This document shows, one piece after another, positions 32,325-42,430 of a DNA stretch of 64,000 nucleotides. The translations under genes were made by a program, and so were the position numbers. The notes under the pieces were generated by a model. It had not been told where the DNA came from. It was given only the letters and a program-made list of their open reading frames with translations, and did no database searches. The stretch covers positions 1 through 64,000 of the forward strand of contig JAHEWK010000034.1 in the NCBI GenBank assembly GCA_020740775.1, read 5' to 3'. This DNA comes from Ilyonectria destructans (taxonomy: Eukaryota > Ascomycota > Sordariomycetes > Hypocreales > Nectriaceae). Every line of letters begins with the position of its first letter. Positions within the stretch are counted from its first letter, which is position 1.

Positions 32325-35300
32325 TTAGTGTGCCTGAGGCTTCTGGTCCATGTCAAGCCTCCCCGTTGCAATGGCAAATTTGATCGTCGCCCGTACTGCC
32401 CGCATGTCTGGCGCCCATTTGTCACCGTCAGACGCCGCCTTTCCTCCCAGGAAGTATGATAGGTTTCCCATCTTTGTCTGTGAGCATCGCAGCATGCCTT
32501 CTCGTTGCGCGGTCCATTTTGTGCAGCGGAATAGGAAGTGTTCCACTGTCTCTGATGCTTGCCCGCATTCGCAAGTGTCCGATTCCATTGCTCCTATCTT
32601 GCACAGAAAGCTGTTAAGTCTCGCCATTCCGGTGCGGAGCTGCGACAGTACGTCTGCTTCCTTCCTCTTCAGCGGGTCATATAGAGTACGGGTATGCTTG
32701 CTTGGCAGTGCCGTGTCTATCTGCTTCGAGTATTTCCCGACTCTTTCTGGTAGTGTTCTTGTTTGCCGCTGCTTGGTTATCGCTAGTCTTATCCTTGTGG
32801 ATCTTGCTAGATGTGGTGGCACGTCTGGTCTGCATTCTCCTTCTGTGGCCTTCCGCGCTGCTGCTTTGGCTTTTGTTCCCAGCGCGAAATCCTCTTCTCC
32901 TGCTGGAACCCACAACATCCGGAGAGAGTGGCCCTCGTCTTCGAGACGCTTGATATGGTCGTATATTTGCCGTATGATCTGTTGGCCGGATTGTTGTCGT
33001 GGCCGCCGTATGACTTCTAGTGCGGAGCGGCTGCTCGTCATGACAGTCATATCCCGCCGGCAGAGTCCAGACGGCATACATCTCAATACCATCTCTATAG
33101 CTCCTAGCTCGGCGATGTATAGGTTCAGCTCCTCCGTCAATCCGAGAGTGATGGAGTAGCTGGCCACTACCTCGTCATCGTTATTGATCGCCGTGTCTCG
33201 TACGACACCTCCCATGCCTACCATGCCCCTTCTCTGTGAGGAGCAGGTGGCAATGACTATGCCATCCACCCTCTTTGCTTCTTCCGCCGCTCTCTCCCGG
33301 TCAGGGTCGCACGACACCGGGATACGGTCTCGCCATGGTGGTAACGCGTACTCCCGAATGATCTCCATTCGTTCAGTGGCTGTTTCCCCTTGTACTTGAG
33401 CAATCCTCTGCATCGGCGATACGAATCGGCGACACACTTTCACTTTCAGTGTCGCCAACGGGTGTGTCCTGGGAAGGGTCCGGAGGTTGATCCAAAACCT
33501 TGTTGCCGCTTGCGCATGCCGTTCTTGCACCGATTGGATGCTAGCTTCGGCCTCTGCCACCGCCGTTGCGACGGTCCGGAAAGCTCCCGTGATCGCCTGT
33601 GCTCCGACCATCTGTGCCTTGTCCAGCCAAGCAGCTTCTCTAATGCCACATGAGTGCGTCCACACGCTGGACGCATAGTCCATGGTGGGAGCTACTGTTG
33701 CTACGAACAGTTGTCTCGCCGTCCGCGGTGACAGCATTTTCAGTCTTCTCAAACACATAGCAGCCGAGAGCCCCTTTGCGGCGGCTCTAGCTATGTGTTC
33801 CTTGTACCGCAGTTTCGCGTCCATGACCACTCCCAGGATCTTGGCGCTCGCTTTTGGTTTGACTACTTTTCCTTTGATCATGAACGGTTTGTCGCTGGTA
33901 CGCGCGGCGTTTCGCGTGAAATGCACGATGGCCGTTTTGTCTCCGTTGAACGTCGCACCGCTCCGTCTTTCCCAGCCCAGTGCTTCGTCTATAATTGATT
34001 GGATGCCGGCTCGATTCTCCTCCGCTGTTGGTCCCACTACCCAGGCTGAGTAGTCGTCTACGAATGCCATCGAACCACCTTTTGCGTTGATTCTTCTCTG
34101 CACTAAATCTGCATTGAAGAACAAGAACAACACCGACGACAGCGGTGATCCTTGCGGGAGACCTGCCTGTGGCAACTCCCGTAGCTGTGACGTGTGCCCA
34201 TTTACCACCACGGTGGCCATTCGTTCAGAGCAAAAGGCGTCAATCCATCTCACCAGTCCACCAGGTATGCCTCTCGCCTTCAGCCTCTCCAGTAGTCGTT
34301 CTTTGAACACTCCATTGTAAGCGCCTTTGACGTCGAAACTGATTAGACTGAACACCCTGCCGGCCCTCCATGCCTTATAGATCTGCTCCTGCAGCAGTAT
34401 CAGTGCTTGTTCGGCTGACCTTCGCTTCCTTGCCCCGAAGTGGTTTGCGGGCAGCAGTCCATAGCTCTCCACAACATAGGATATCCGCTCTGCAACGACT
34501 GCCTCGAGTATCTTGCCCAGTGTTGACAGCAGCGATATCGGTCTCCATGCCTTGGCCACTGTGTAGTCTCCCTTGTCTGCTTTCTTTAGCGGGATGATCT
34601 TCGCACTCCTCCATTGGTGGGGTACCACACCATCCCTGAGGGATGAGTCGAAGAGGTGCAAGACGCGGTATCTAACCACTGGCCAAAGCTGTTTCCACAC
34701 CATTGCTGGCAGACCATCCTCTCCAGGCGCTTTCCAAGGTTTCGCTGCTAGCACTTTTCCTTCAACTTCCTCCATGGTGAGGTCTGGCATGTGCACTTCC
34801 CTCCGTTGCGGTCGGTCACCTTCATCTTCAATCCTGGCCGGCAACGGCGGGAAGAACGTGCTAAACAGCTCCTCTGCCTGCTCCACCCTATCTTTCGTGG
34901 TGGAACCGTCTTGCCTCTTCAAAGGGGGTACCCTGTTGTTCATGATGTCTTTTCCAGGTTTCAAGTATTTGGCCGCCTTCCATATGTTGACATCTTCTGC
35001 CAGGAAATCGTCCCAGTGCAGTTTCTTCTGTTTCCGGATGGCATCATGGTACTCCTTGGATGCTTCCTTGGCCCGTCTTTCCAGGTCGTGCCTCGTCTGA
35101 CCTGCTCGCCGCTGTACCCTGGCCTGATTCCGCCAGAACGTATACACCTGCCGAAGTCTTGTCAAATCCTTCGTCCACCAGCGCTTCGCGTACGGTACTG
35201 GTTGTGCTCGGGGCGTCAGCTCGTGGATCGCCTCGAGGATAACCCTCATTAACTGGTCTGTCTGTTCCTGCACGCCGACAGTCCAGGGAAGCTCTCGGAG

Positions 35301-36104
35301 ATTGTCCTCCACCCTGGTTCTGATTGTTGTCCATGGTGCATTCTTGAACAACAGTCTTTCCGCGGCAATCCGATCAGGCCTCGCGAGATCGAACGTCGTT
35401 TGGATCGCCCGGTGGTCCGATCCGTGTTCTGTCGGGTGTATGGAGCACGTCACCATTTCGTCTGCCACTTCCGCCGTCGCCAGCACCAGGTCGATTGTGC
35501 TTTCCTTGTCGGGGCCTTGCCATGTCTTTGTGCCTCTCGGGAGAAGGCTGCAAAGACCGTGTTCGTTCATGAGGTCGATGATCGATTCGGCCTCGCTTTG
35601 CCTTGCCAATGGCACGTCGTCTCCTCCCCATAGCCGGTCGTGCTGGTTAAAATCTCCTGCCAGTAAGACGTCCACCACCATCCCTGTCCTGCTCCTGAGG
35701 TCGAGGATCACCTGGTGCAGGGTATGGCATGTGTGTCGAAGAGTCTGAGGCTTGCCCCCCGGCACGTACACTGACACGACCAACACTATTCGGTCCGGAA
35801 GTCGTATGGTTGCTGCTGTCAAGTCCGGGGACTGTATTGGTACTTGCTCGGCCTCCAAATCCCTATTCACCCACAACATGCTCCGGATTGGCCATCTGCC
35901 ATCTCTCCAAATTGTGGGAACCATTTTGATCCATTTGGGGTGTCCCATGGGGACTGTGAGAAGTTTGCCGTCAATTTTCCGTGCCTGTGGTTCTTGGATC
36001 GCTATAACTGCAAAATCTTGGAGTCGCTTATCGTTCATTAGGCTTTCATGTACCATATCCTGTTTTCTCACATTCAGTTGGATTACCTGAAACATCCTAC
36101 TCAT
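32325..36104 (-). CDS. LINE ORF2: endonuclease, reverse transcriptase, RNase H
   Basis: The start ATG at 36104 lies inside the end of ORF1 and gives 1,259 aa; an open frame further upstream (to 36416) overlaps ORF1 and is ignored. Domains in order: an apurinic-type endonuclease (IAIQEPQA, AGDFNQHDRLWGG, STIDLVLAT, GSDHRAI; residues ~30-240); reverse transcriptase with WRPISLLSTLGKILE, SFDVKGAYNGV, LPQGSPLSSVLF and FVDDYSAW (catalytic Asp pair near residue 680); an RNase H-like region around GMVGMGGVVRD...AELGAIEMVL (~950-1030); and a C-terminal CxC...H..C motif (CECGQASETVEHFLFRC). It nicks genomic DNA and copies the element RNA at the target. The layout is that of Tad-clade fungal LINEs. Confidence 0.88.
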   Translation of the reverse strand: MSRMFQVIQLNVRKQDMVHESLMNDKRLQDFAVIAIQEPQARKIDGKLLTVPMGHPKWIKMVPTIWRDGRWPIRSMLWVNRDLEAEQVPIQSPDLTAATIRLPDRIVLVVSVYVPGGKPQTLRHTCHTLHQVILDLRSRTGMVVDVLLAGDFNQHDRLWGGDDVPLARQSEAESIIDLMNEHGLCSLLPRGTKTWQGPDKESTIDLVLATAEVADEMVTCSIHPTEHGSDHRAIQTTFDLARPDRIAAERLLFKNAPWTTIRTRVEDNLRELPWTVGVQEQTDQLMRVILEAIHELTPRAQPVPYAKRWWTKDLTRLRQVYTFWRNQARVQRRAGQTRHDLERRAKEASKEYHDAIRKQKKLHWDDFLAEDVNIWKAAKYLKPGKDIMNNRVPPLKRQDGSTTKDRVEQAEELFSTFFPPLPARIEDEGDRPQRREVHMPDLTMEEVEGKVLAAKPWKAPGEDGLPAMVWKQLWPVVRYRVLHLFDSSLRDGVVPHQWRSAKIIPLKKADKGDYTVAKAWRPISLLSTLGKILEAVVAERISYVVESYGLLPANHFGARKRRSAEQALILLQEQIYKAWRAGRVFSLISFDVKGAYNGVFKERLLERLKARGIPGGLVRWIDAFCSERMATVVVNGHTSQLRELPQAGLPQGSPLSSVLFLFFNADLVQRRINAKGGSMAFVDDYSAWVVGPTAEENRAGIQSIIDEALGWERRSGATFNGDKTAIVHFTRNAARTSDKPFMIKGKVVKPKASAKILGVVMDAKLRYKEHIARAAAKGLSAAMCLRRLKMLSPRTARQLFVATVAPTMDYASSVWTHSCGIREAAWLDKAQMVGAQAITGAFRTVATAVAEAEASIQSVQERHAQAATRFWINLRTLPRTHPLATLKVKVCRRFVSPMQRIAQVQGETATERMEIIREYALPPWRDRIPVSCDPDRERAAEEAKRVDGIVIATCSSQRRGMVGMGGVVRDTAINNDDEVVASYSITLGLTEELNLYIAELGAIEMVLRCMPSGLCRRDMTVMTSSRSALEVIRRPRQQSGQQIIRQIYDHIKRLEDEGHSLRMLWVPAGEEDFALGTKAKAAARKATEGECRPDVPPHLARSTRIRLAITKQRQTRTLPERVGKYSKQIDTALPSKHTRTLYDPLKRKEADVLSQLRTGMARLNSFLCKIGAMESDTCECGQASETVEHFLFRCTKWTAQREGMLRCSQTKMGNLSYFLGGKAASDGDKWAPDMRAVRATIKFAIATGRLDMDQKPQAH

Positions 36105-37407
36105 GCCGGGTAGGATAGAGTTTCGGGCAGCTTCTGCTGAACGACTCGTGCGGTCCACCACAGGGCACACACTTGGGTACCTGCGTCTGGCACTCACTAT
36201 GATGATGGCCTTCGGCGGCGCATCTCGCACATACCCGATTCTTGCTGCACGAGAAGGCCTTATGGCCAAGCTCCTGGCAGTTGTAGCATTGTATCGGTCC
36301 GGTTCTCCGCTCGAACGCGTTGGTGTATGCCGATTCACCGGCTGCAAGGAAGTAGCGTTCCTGTAGGAGTCTCCTAGCATCGCTGTTTTTGGTAAGGTAT
36401 GCCACCATGGATCCATACGCCTTTGCGCTGTCCTTTCGGCTCAACCAGGCGATCTTTGCAATTTGGATTTCGTTCTCTTGGCTCAAGGCTTCCATTGCTC
36501 CAGGGAGGACCTTGCCTTCCTGGTCAAGGACGGCGGTACGGTTCACATTGTCAACTTTGACGGGGTACAGTTGGTCTCGGAGCACCCTCGTGCCTGGGGC
36601 CTTCTTGGCCTCGATGATCATCTTGATCCTCTTCAATTCTTCCTCATTCCTACCGATGATCCTCAGGCGCTTGGTATTTCGTCCATCTCTGGTTACCGCA
36701 ACACATCGCCAGCTAGGTTGGTCGCTGGATGCTCGCATTTCCTGTTCAATGGTCCTGCGAATGACTGCTGGTGCAGTATCTCCAATATGATCCTCGGGCA
36801 CCCTAGATGTGTCTACTGTGCAGAACATCGGTTCCGGGGTTGCTGATCGGACCGTGGATGGGCTTTGAGTGGTGATACTAGCAGGCGTCATTCTAGCAGC
36901 ATCTGCATATGTCTGACCAGGCGACCTTGCTGCATGAGCATTGTTTAAGGTGTCCAGTTGTAGCCGGGTCTGCTCCAACTCGCTGCAAACCTGGGTAAGC
37001 TGCTCTCGGACTTGAGATAATTCTTGTGCCATCTGGGCCGTGGTCCTAGTGACTTCTTCAGCCATGCGGTCGCTAAGTTTTGTAAACTCGAGCTGAAACT
37101 CTGCCTTCATCGTTGCCATTCTCTTATTGAAGTCTTGTTCTAGGAGTCGTTCCAGACCCTGGATTGCCTCCGTCATGCTGCCAGCTGCCTTAGGCATGGT
37201 CCTTTTCTTAGTTCTGGTGTGACTCAGAGCTTCCTCACTGCTCTCCTCCTCCTGCCATTCCATATCACCATTTTGCTGTTCGGATTCCAATGCCCTCGTC
37301 GTTCTGGTCCTTTTACGCAGGGGACGATGATATCCCCCGCCCGGAACATCCGGTTCGCCTTCCATGACGACAATGACGTCTGAAGCGGGGTTCGCAACAC
37401 CAGACAT
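36097..37407 (-). CDS. LINE ORF1: gag-like RNA-binding protein
   Basis: 436 aa from an ATG. A basic N-terminal region (RTKKRTMPK) is followed by a long coiled coil (about residues 90-170, FNKRMATMKAEFQLEF...QLTQVCSELEQTRLQL), a central RNA-binding-type region and three Cys knuckles at the C-terminus: CYNCQELGHKAFSC, CARCAAEGHHHSEC and CVPCGGPHESFSRSC. It packages the element RNA with ORF2 protein. Its stop overlaps the ORF2 start in the string ATGAGTAG. Confidence 0.85.
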   Translation of the reverse strand: MSGVANPASDVIVVMEGEPDVPGGGYHRPLRKRTRTTRALESEQQNGDMEWQEEESSEEALSHTRTKKRTMPKAAGSMTEAIQGLERLLEQDFNKRMATMKAEFQLEFTKLSDRMAEEVTRTTAQMAQELSQVREQLTQVCSELEQTRLQLDTLNNAHAARSPGQTYADAARMTPASITTQSPSTVRSATPEPMFCTVDTSRVPEDHIGDTAPAVIRRTIEQEMRASSDQPSWRCVAVTRDGRNTKRLRIIGRNEEELKRIKMIIEAKKAPGTRVLRDQLYPVKVDNVNRTAVLDQEGKVLPGAMEALSQENEIQIAKIAWLSRKDSAKAYGSMVAYLTKNSDARRLLQERYFLAAGESAYTNAFERRTGPIQCYNCQELGHKAFSCSKNRVCARCAAEGHHHSECQTQVPKCVPCGGPHESFSRSCPKLYPTRHE

Positions 37408-37727
37408 CCGCCAAAGGCCTGAATCTCCGCCAAGCGGTTACCGGGTATTTCAAAAGTTATAAAGAAGATAAATAATGAGATTTCGAGAAGTGTTGACTCC
37501 CAAAGGGCGAAATCCTCCCCTATTTTTCTTTATTAAAGGAATTAAATAGCTAGCGCAGGCTATAGATAATATTATTAATAATGCTAGCTAGCAAGAGAAA
37601 TGTCACGGCCCATGTTGGGACCAGGCGGTCACAACCGGCAGAACCATGACGTACCCACTTTTTCCGTACCACCATTGGCGCAACCCGCCATGCGGAAAGA
37701 CCAAGTCTCAGTGACCCACTTATATGG

Positions 37728-39690
37728 ATGGATGGATGGATTTTATTTCGCCCGGAGGGAAGTCCCTATAGGGCCTTGACACAATCTAGTTTACATTTCA
37801 GAACATTTGGTACCTGACACCCCAAGCCCCACGGATCGTCGTCGCATCGCTTGCTGCTCAACCTCGTCGCTGCTTGTTCCATGACAGGCCTGCTTGAAGG
37901 CCAAATTCTGCAAGTGTTCAGCATCCTATCCTCAGCAGCTGAAGCACGGTCTGCCAAAATCGAGGCTGCTTTTTGTTAGTAGAGTCGCACGCTAGAGGTT
38001 AGTTTGCCGATGCCGCTGGTCCGCATCGAGCCTGTTTGTCGCGATAGCAAATTTGATTGCCGCACTCACGGCCTGCATGTTTGGCCTCCATTTTTCGTCA
38101 TCCGACGCAGCTTTTCCTCCCAAGAAGAATGACAAATTCCCAATCTTTGTTCGTGAGCATTTAAACATGACTTCCCGTTGCATTGTCCACTTTTTGCATC
38201 GGAAGAGGAAGTGCTCAATCGTCTCTGCTGCTTGCCCACAATCGCATATGTCCGATTCCGCTGCCCCCAGGCTTTCTATCCATACTCGTATGGAATAAGT
38301 GATGGAGTATGGAACATTCCATACTCCATATTCCATATTCCATACGGGCTGTCGTATTCCATACGTATGGAATAATGGATTAGTCCGGGAAAATATTATT
38401 CCCGCTATTGTAGTCTATTTCAGAGTGATCCCAAACCTTCGTCTATGCTGGTTCATACTTCAATGTCAGCGCTGTCTGCAGCCGATAGCAGGCAAATCAC
38501 TGTACAATTACCGGTACTGAATTGCAGAGCTCCCAAACCTAATTCTTTACGATAGTGGTAGTGTGAAATGACGTCATTTTTTGTATTCCATACGTATGGA
38601 ATAAGCTTCCATACGAGGTGCATTCCATATTCCATATTCCATACGGGTCTGTATGGAGTATGGAGTATGGATAGAAAGCCTGGCTGCCCCTATCCTGTGA
38701 AGATAACTGTTCAGTCGCATCATCCCGGTCCGAAGCTGGGCTATCACGTCCGATTCTTTTCTTTTTAGCGAGTCGTATAGTGCACGGGTGTGCTTGCCTG
38801 GCAGCGCCTTGTCGATGCGCTTTGAGTACTGCCCAACCCCTTCCGGAAGTCGCCCACACTGCCGTTGTTGGAGGAGTGCCAATCGAAGTGTTGTGGACCT
38901 TGCTTGGTACGATGGTGCCTTTACCATGCACTCTGCTTTGGTAGCTCTCTGTGCTGCTGCCTTGGCCATCGGTCCCAATGTAAAACCTTCGGCCTTAGCC
39001 GGCACCCACATGAGTCTAACATAACAGCCTCTTTTCCGAAGGCACTTGGTGCGGTCGTATATCTGACGGATAGTGCATTGACCGGATTGCTGCCGAGGCC
39101 TCCTAATCACTTCCACGGCCGAGCGGTTGCTCGTCATGACCGTTACGTCCTGAAAAGGAAGCCTGGGCGGCATGCACTCCAGCGCCATCGCTATTGCTGC
39201 TAGTTCCGCTGTGTACGGATTTTGCTCGTCTCCGGGCCCGAGAGTGACGGAATAGCTGGCAACCACCTCGCCTGCGCTGTTGCGAGTCGCATTGCGCGCG
39301 ACGCCTCCCATCCCTACTATTCCGCCCTTCTTCGAGCTAGACGTTGCTATGATGATGCCCTTGACGTCGTTTAGCGTCTTGGCCGTCTTCGCTAGGTCGT
39401 CCTCGCCCACCACTGGGATGCGGCTGGTCCATGGCGGCAACGCATACTCATGGATAACCTCCATCCGTTCCGTGTGGACCCTTTCCACCGCCGAGACAAT
39501 CTTCTGCATTGGTGATATAAATCGCTTGCTTGCCTTGTTCTTCAAAGCTGCTAGCGGGTGTATCTTCGGAAGGGTCCGAAGGTTGATGCAGAATCTTGTT
39601 GCTGCTTGTCTGTGTCGTTCCTCTACCGTCTGGATACTGGCTTCTTTATGCAGCCAATCATCGTCCTGTTCAAATGTAGGTGTCCCCACA
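37728..39690 (-). mobile_element. 5'-truncated second LINE copy, split by a MITE
   Basis: The minus strand encodes the C-terminal third of a LINE ORF2 related to, but clearly different from, the copy at 32325: EASIQTVEERHRQAATRF, an RNase H-like GGIVGMGGVARNA, and CDCGQAAETIEHFLFRC near the end at about 37992. The frame is interrupted at 38260-38690 by an inserted MITE, after which the same protein resumes. The 3' end at 37728 has the GGAT tetramers and TTTTATTTCGCCCGG. The 5' end is cut at about 39660-39690. Confidence 0.75.
38268..38682 (+). mobile_element. hAT-like MITE, copy 1 (415 bp)
   Basis: It is bounded by CAGGCTTTCTATCCATACTC and the complementary end GAGTATGGATAGAAAGCCTG. A perfect 8-bp target-site duplication GCTGCCCC lies on each side (38260-38267 and 38683-38690). 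Inside both ends are many copies of CCATACTCC/ATTCCATAC-type words in both orientations. There is no coding capacity. TIRs starting CAGGC and 8-bp duplications fit the hAT superfamily. Confidence 0.85.
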
Positions 39691-39726
39691 CATGCCTTAT
39701 GCAGATACCTGGGCATAAGTAACTAG

Positions 39727-40366
39727 ACTTGAGTTGCGGACCAGCTGCGGGTCCGCGAGATGCTCCGGCGTCCCCCTAATCAACGCACACGGTCTAGGGT
39801 ACCCAACTTTTCCAAGAGATCCTAAGTGAACCGATATTAAAATAAATGTGTTTAAAAGCCAAAGATAGCAATAGTGCCTGAGGACATGTACTTGCCCGCA
39901 GCGCTCGCAATAGTCCAGTCTGAGGTATTCAGACGGACTGATTAACTGAGTGCTGCTTGCCTATTTCAACCTTCAAGCGAGGCTGGATTTGAGAATGCAT
40001 ATATATAAGTGCACTGAGACTAGAAAACCGCATTCATCTATGAATCAAAGATTAAAGCCCAAACCTGTAGAGCATAGATCTAAAAGATTTATTATAGCAT
40101 TATCAGTTTCTCATGAGAAAGATTCTCACTGTAGGTGTATATGATCCGCGTCTGAGCAGAATTACGAAGCCCGCAGTAGCTGATTCGCTGCTGATAAGCA
40201 GCGGGCTAGCGCGGCAATCCCATACTCAAGCTGGCCTAGTGCTCATCATCCGTCGTAGCAATGGGCAACATTATGATGTTTTGTAAACATTAGAAATCCC
40301 TCTCAATTTCAATCCAAATCTTTCCCCTGTTTCATTTCTTCCAGCTTCAGGGTCTCTCTTCCCGCA
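39727..40366. other. Intergenic
   Basis: No gene or repeat was recognised. A pyrimidine-rich acceptor-like end (TTCCCGCAG) at ~40359-40367 leads into the coding remnant. Confidence 0.4.
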
Positions 40367-40546
40367 GTTATTCATGACACCGAGAGATTTGGCCGCCCAG
40401 ATCTAGTCAAGATGGGTTACAATCTGGTGCAAAGTTTCAAGGCAGAGGCTGTGATTATTATTGCAAACGAGAAGATTACCAAGAAGGTTGTTTATGGTCT
40501 TGAGACTCGGGGTGTTCCTGCATATGGAGCGATTTGGGACAGCTGA
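40367..40546 (+). pseudogene. Short C-terminal coding remnant, unrecognised family
   Basis: After a splice-acceptor-like TTCCCGCAG, an open frame reads HDTERFGRPDLVKMGYNLVQ and continues to RGVPAYGAIWDS and TGA at 40544-40546. The composition is strongly protein-like, but no upstream exon was found, so it is probably the last exon of a lost gene. I do not recognise the family. Confidence 0.4.
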
Positions 40547-41791
40547 AGCGGAGATGGTTTAAATGCTTGATTTGTTGTTACAGAGATTATGATCATGCGT
40601 GATTAAGAATCACACGCAAACGATGACCGGGATGAATCCACCCCCAACTAATTAACGTACATAATAAGCGAACGGATCACTTTCTTCCGCGACATGCCTC
40701 CTCTACTTTCAGGGTTGCAATCCACTCAACTGAATCCATGCGTGGATCCACTGAGTGGATCCACGATCCATTCCACGAGGCTAGTCGGCAGCGACTGATA
40801 CATGGGCACCTGGGTGCCCAAATTATATCAGCACCCTTCCCATGCTGACCCCGCGTTCTACCTTCAGCGCGTTCGCCTCTGATTTCAGTTCCTAACTTAA
40901 ATCCTTCAAAGAAAACTTCCAGGCGAATTACCTAGGCCCATTCATTATTAAGCCATTCATTCGGTGCAACGACGTTGAACGATGTGAAATTCCAGTGCCG
41001 CTCTACCTTGCAACATGTGATGGATGTGACGTGGATGCGATAATGATGTGGATGTGTAATTGCTAGTTCTAATTTGGGAAGAAACCCCCTCCCTGGTAAA
41101 CCTCGGACGATAAGAGTGAGAACACAACGAGAATGTCGTACAGTGCACACACCATCTTGAAAGATACACGTCAAGACCCGCAATCCTACCAAGAATTCTC
41201 TATCGTATGAACTCAATGATTCCATCTAGGCTAAGACAAGGACTCTAGATGTAAACAATCAAGATTCCACGGGCCAACCCTTGTCCAATAAGAAGGATGA
41301 CTTTAGCGCTGCCCTTGCCAACATCGCTGGTCCTAATTACATTACACACCCATTCGCAAAGAACCGTTACCAGGATCACGCATGACCCATTCATTTGACA
41401 TAAAATCGCGCAATCTCGATACCGACAGAGTGGTTACGCTATTTACGGTGGCGAATGGGAGGACACCCCTTGATGACGACGGCGACATAACCAACATCGA
41501 AAAAAGTACCTACTAGAGGGATTGGATAGCTGCGCCTCTAAACGCCGGCCACACAGCGTCGCATGGGCCTGAACCAACATGCAAATTTTAGATAAGTTTG
41601 ATGGCCTGTGTCCACGAAGCCCAATTTAAGCGAAGCTGGTTGCCTCGGTATAAATGCGCGAGAGGGAAGGTCAGTCAGCAAAGACGAGCTTGCTTATGAC
41701 CAAAAGTTATCCATAATCGTCCGCTCTACAGTATCCTCCAACAATCGCTTTTCAGGTCCGATTCATTCTTCTTTCCGGACCATTGCTTATC
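40547..41791. other. Intergenic
   Basis: No gene was recognised. A palindromic patch with three GGATCC/GTGGATCCAC units lies at about 40738-40772. Confidence 0.4.
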
Positions 41792-42392
41792 ATGTGTTTT
41801 TTTGACCAAACTCGGTGGGTTTGTGGATATTTCAAATGGGGGAGATTCCGCAAACAGTGCCCCCAAGAATACCGTATGGGCGAAACGTGTGGGTTGAAGC
41901 TGGTTTATGAAACCTACTCCAACGCTGTGGTTTGCAAAATATGTCAAGAGATAGGGAGAAAAGCACGGAAGGTTGGCAGGGGCAATGCCAATATCATGAG
42001 ATGGAAGCAAGAGGGATGTCGTGAGGCAACCATTGAAGCAACAAGAGCAGAGATAGAACATCTTCATGCCAAAATCCAGCGTCTTCAAAGGGAACATATG
42101 AACTACTGTTCTAAGCTTGGGGGGAGTCGACAACGAATTATCAGAGAGCCGCGTCGTATTCAGCGTAAGTAAAAGCTATTTTGCGACACCCTCATTTATT
42201 TACAAGCTTATAGCAACCTTAGCTGACAAAACGTCGGATCTCTTCACAACTGGTCATATAAAATCGGCTGGTCAGAGCTCTACTGTAAGCCGCCAGCCAG
42301 AGAACCGTCTCAGCACCTTTACCAACTCCTCAGCTAAGACATCACTTGATACATATGGTTACGGCCTCAAGCCACTCATTGGATTGAAATAA
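41792..42392 (+). CDS. Small cysteine-rich, coiled-coil protein
   Basis: Exons 41792-42164 and 42214-42392 (intron 49 bp, donor GTAAGT, acceptor TTATAG) join in frame to 183 aa. The N-terminus resembles a zinc-binding fold common in small fungal proteins: MC at the start, WVCGYFKWGRF, QCPQEYRMGETCGL and VVCKICQEI, with about seven Cys. A charged helix follows (WKQEGCREATIEATRAEIEHLHAKIQRLQREH) and a Ser/Thr-rich tail. Such proteins are frequent in Hypocreales and have no known function; a zinc site is an inference. Confidence 0.6.
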
Positions 42393-42430
42393 ATGAAGAG
42401 CTCCTATGATTTCCGATTTACATCTAAGAG

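Larger units (their letters stand above)
32059..37600 (-). mobile_element. Tad-like LINE with two intact-looking ORFs
   Basis: A non-LTR element read on the minus strand: 5' region upstream of 37407, ORF1, ORF2 overlapping by 8 nt, and a 3' end at about 32061-32090 made of ATCC/GGAT tetramers next to TTTTATTTCGCCCGG. The same 3' motif ends the second copy at 37728. Neither ORF has an internal stop, so this copy may be recent. The exact 5' end is uncertain. Confidence 0.8.

Noticed and set aside
36104..36416. Upstream extension of LINE ORF2 (MDPWWHTLPK...)
   Set aside because: It lies wholly within ORF1 in another frame, and the conserved start of the endonuclease follows the ATG in ATGAGTAG.
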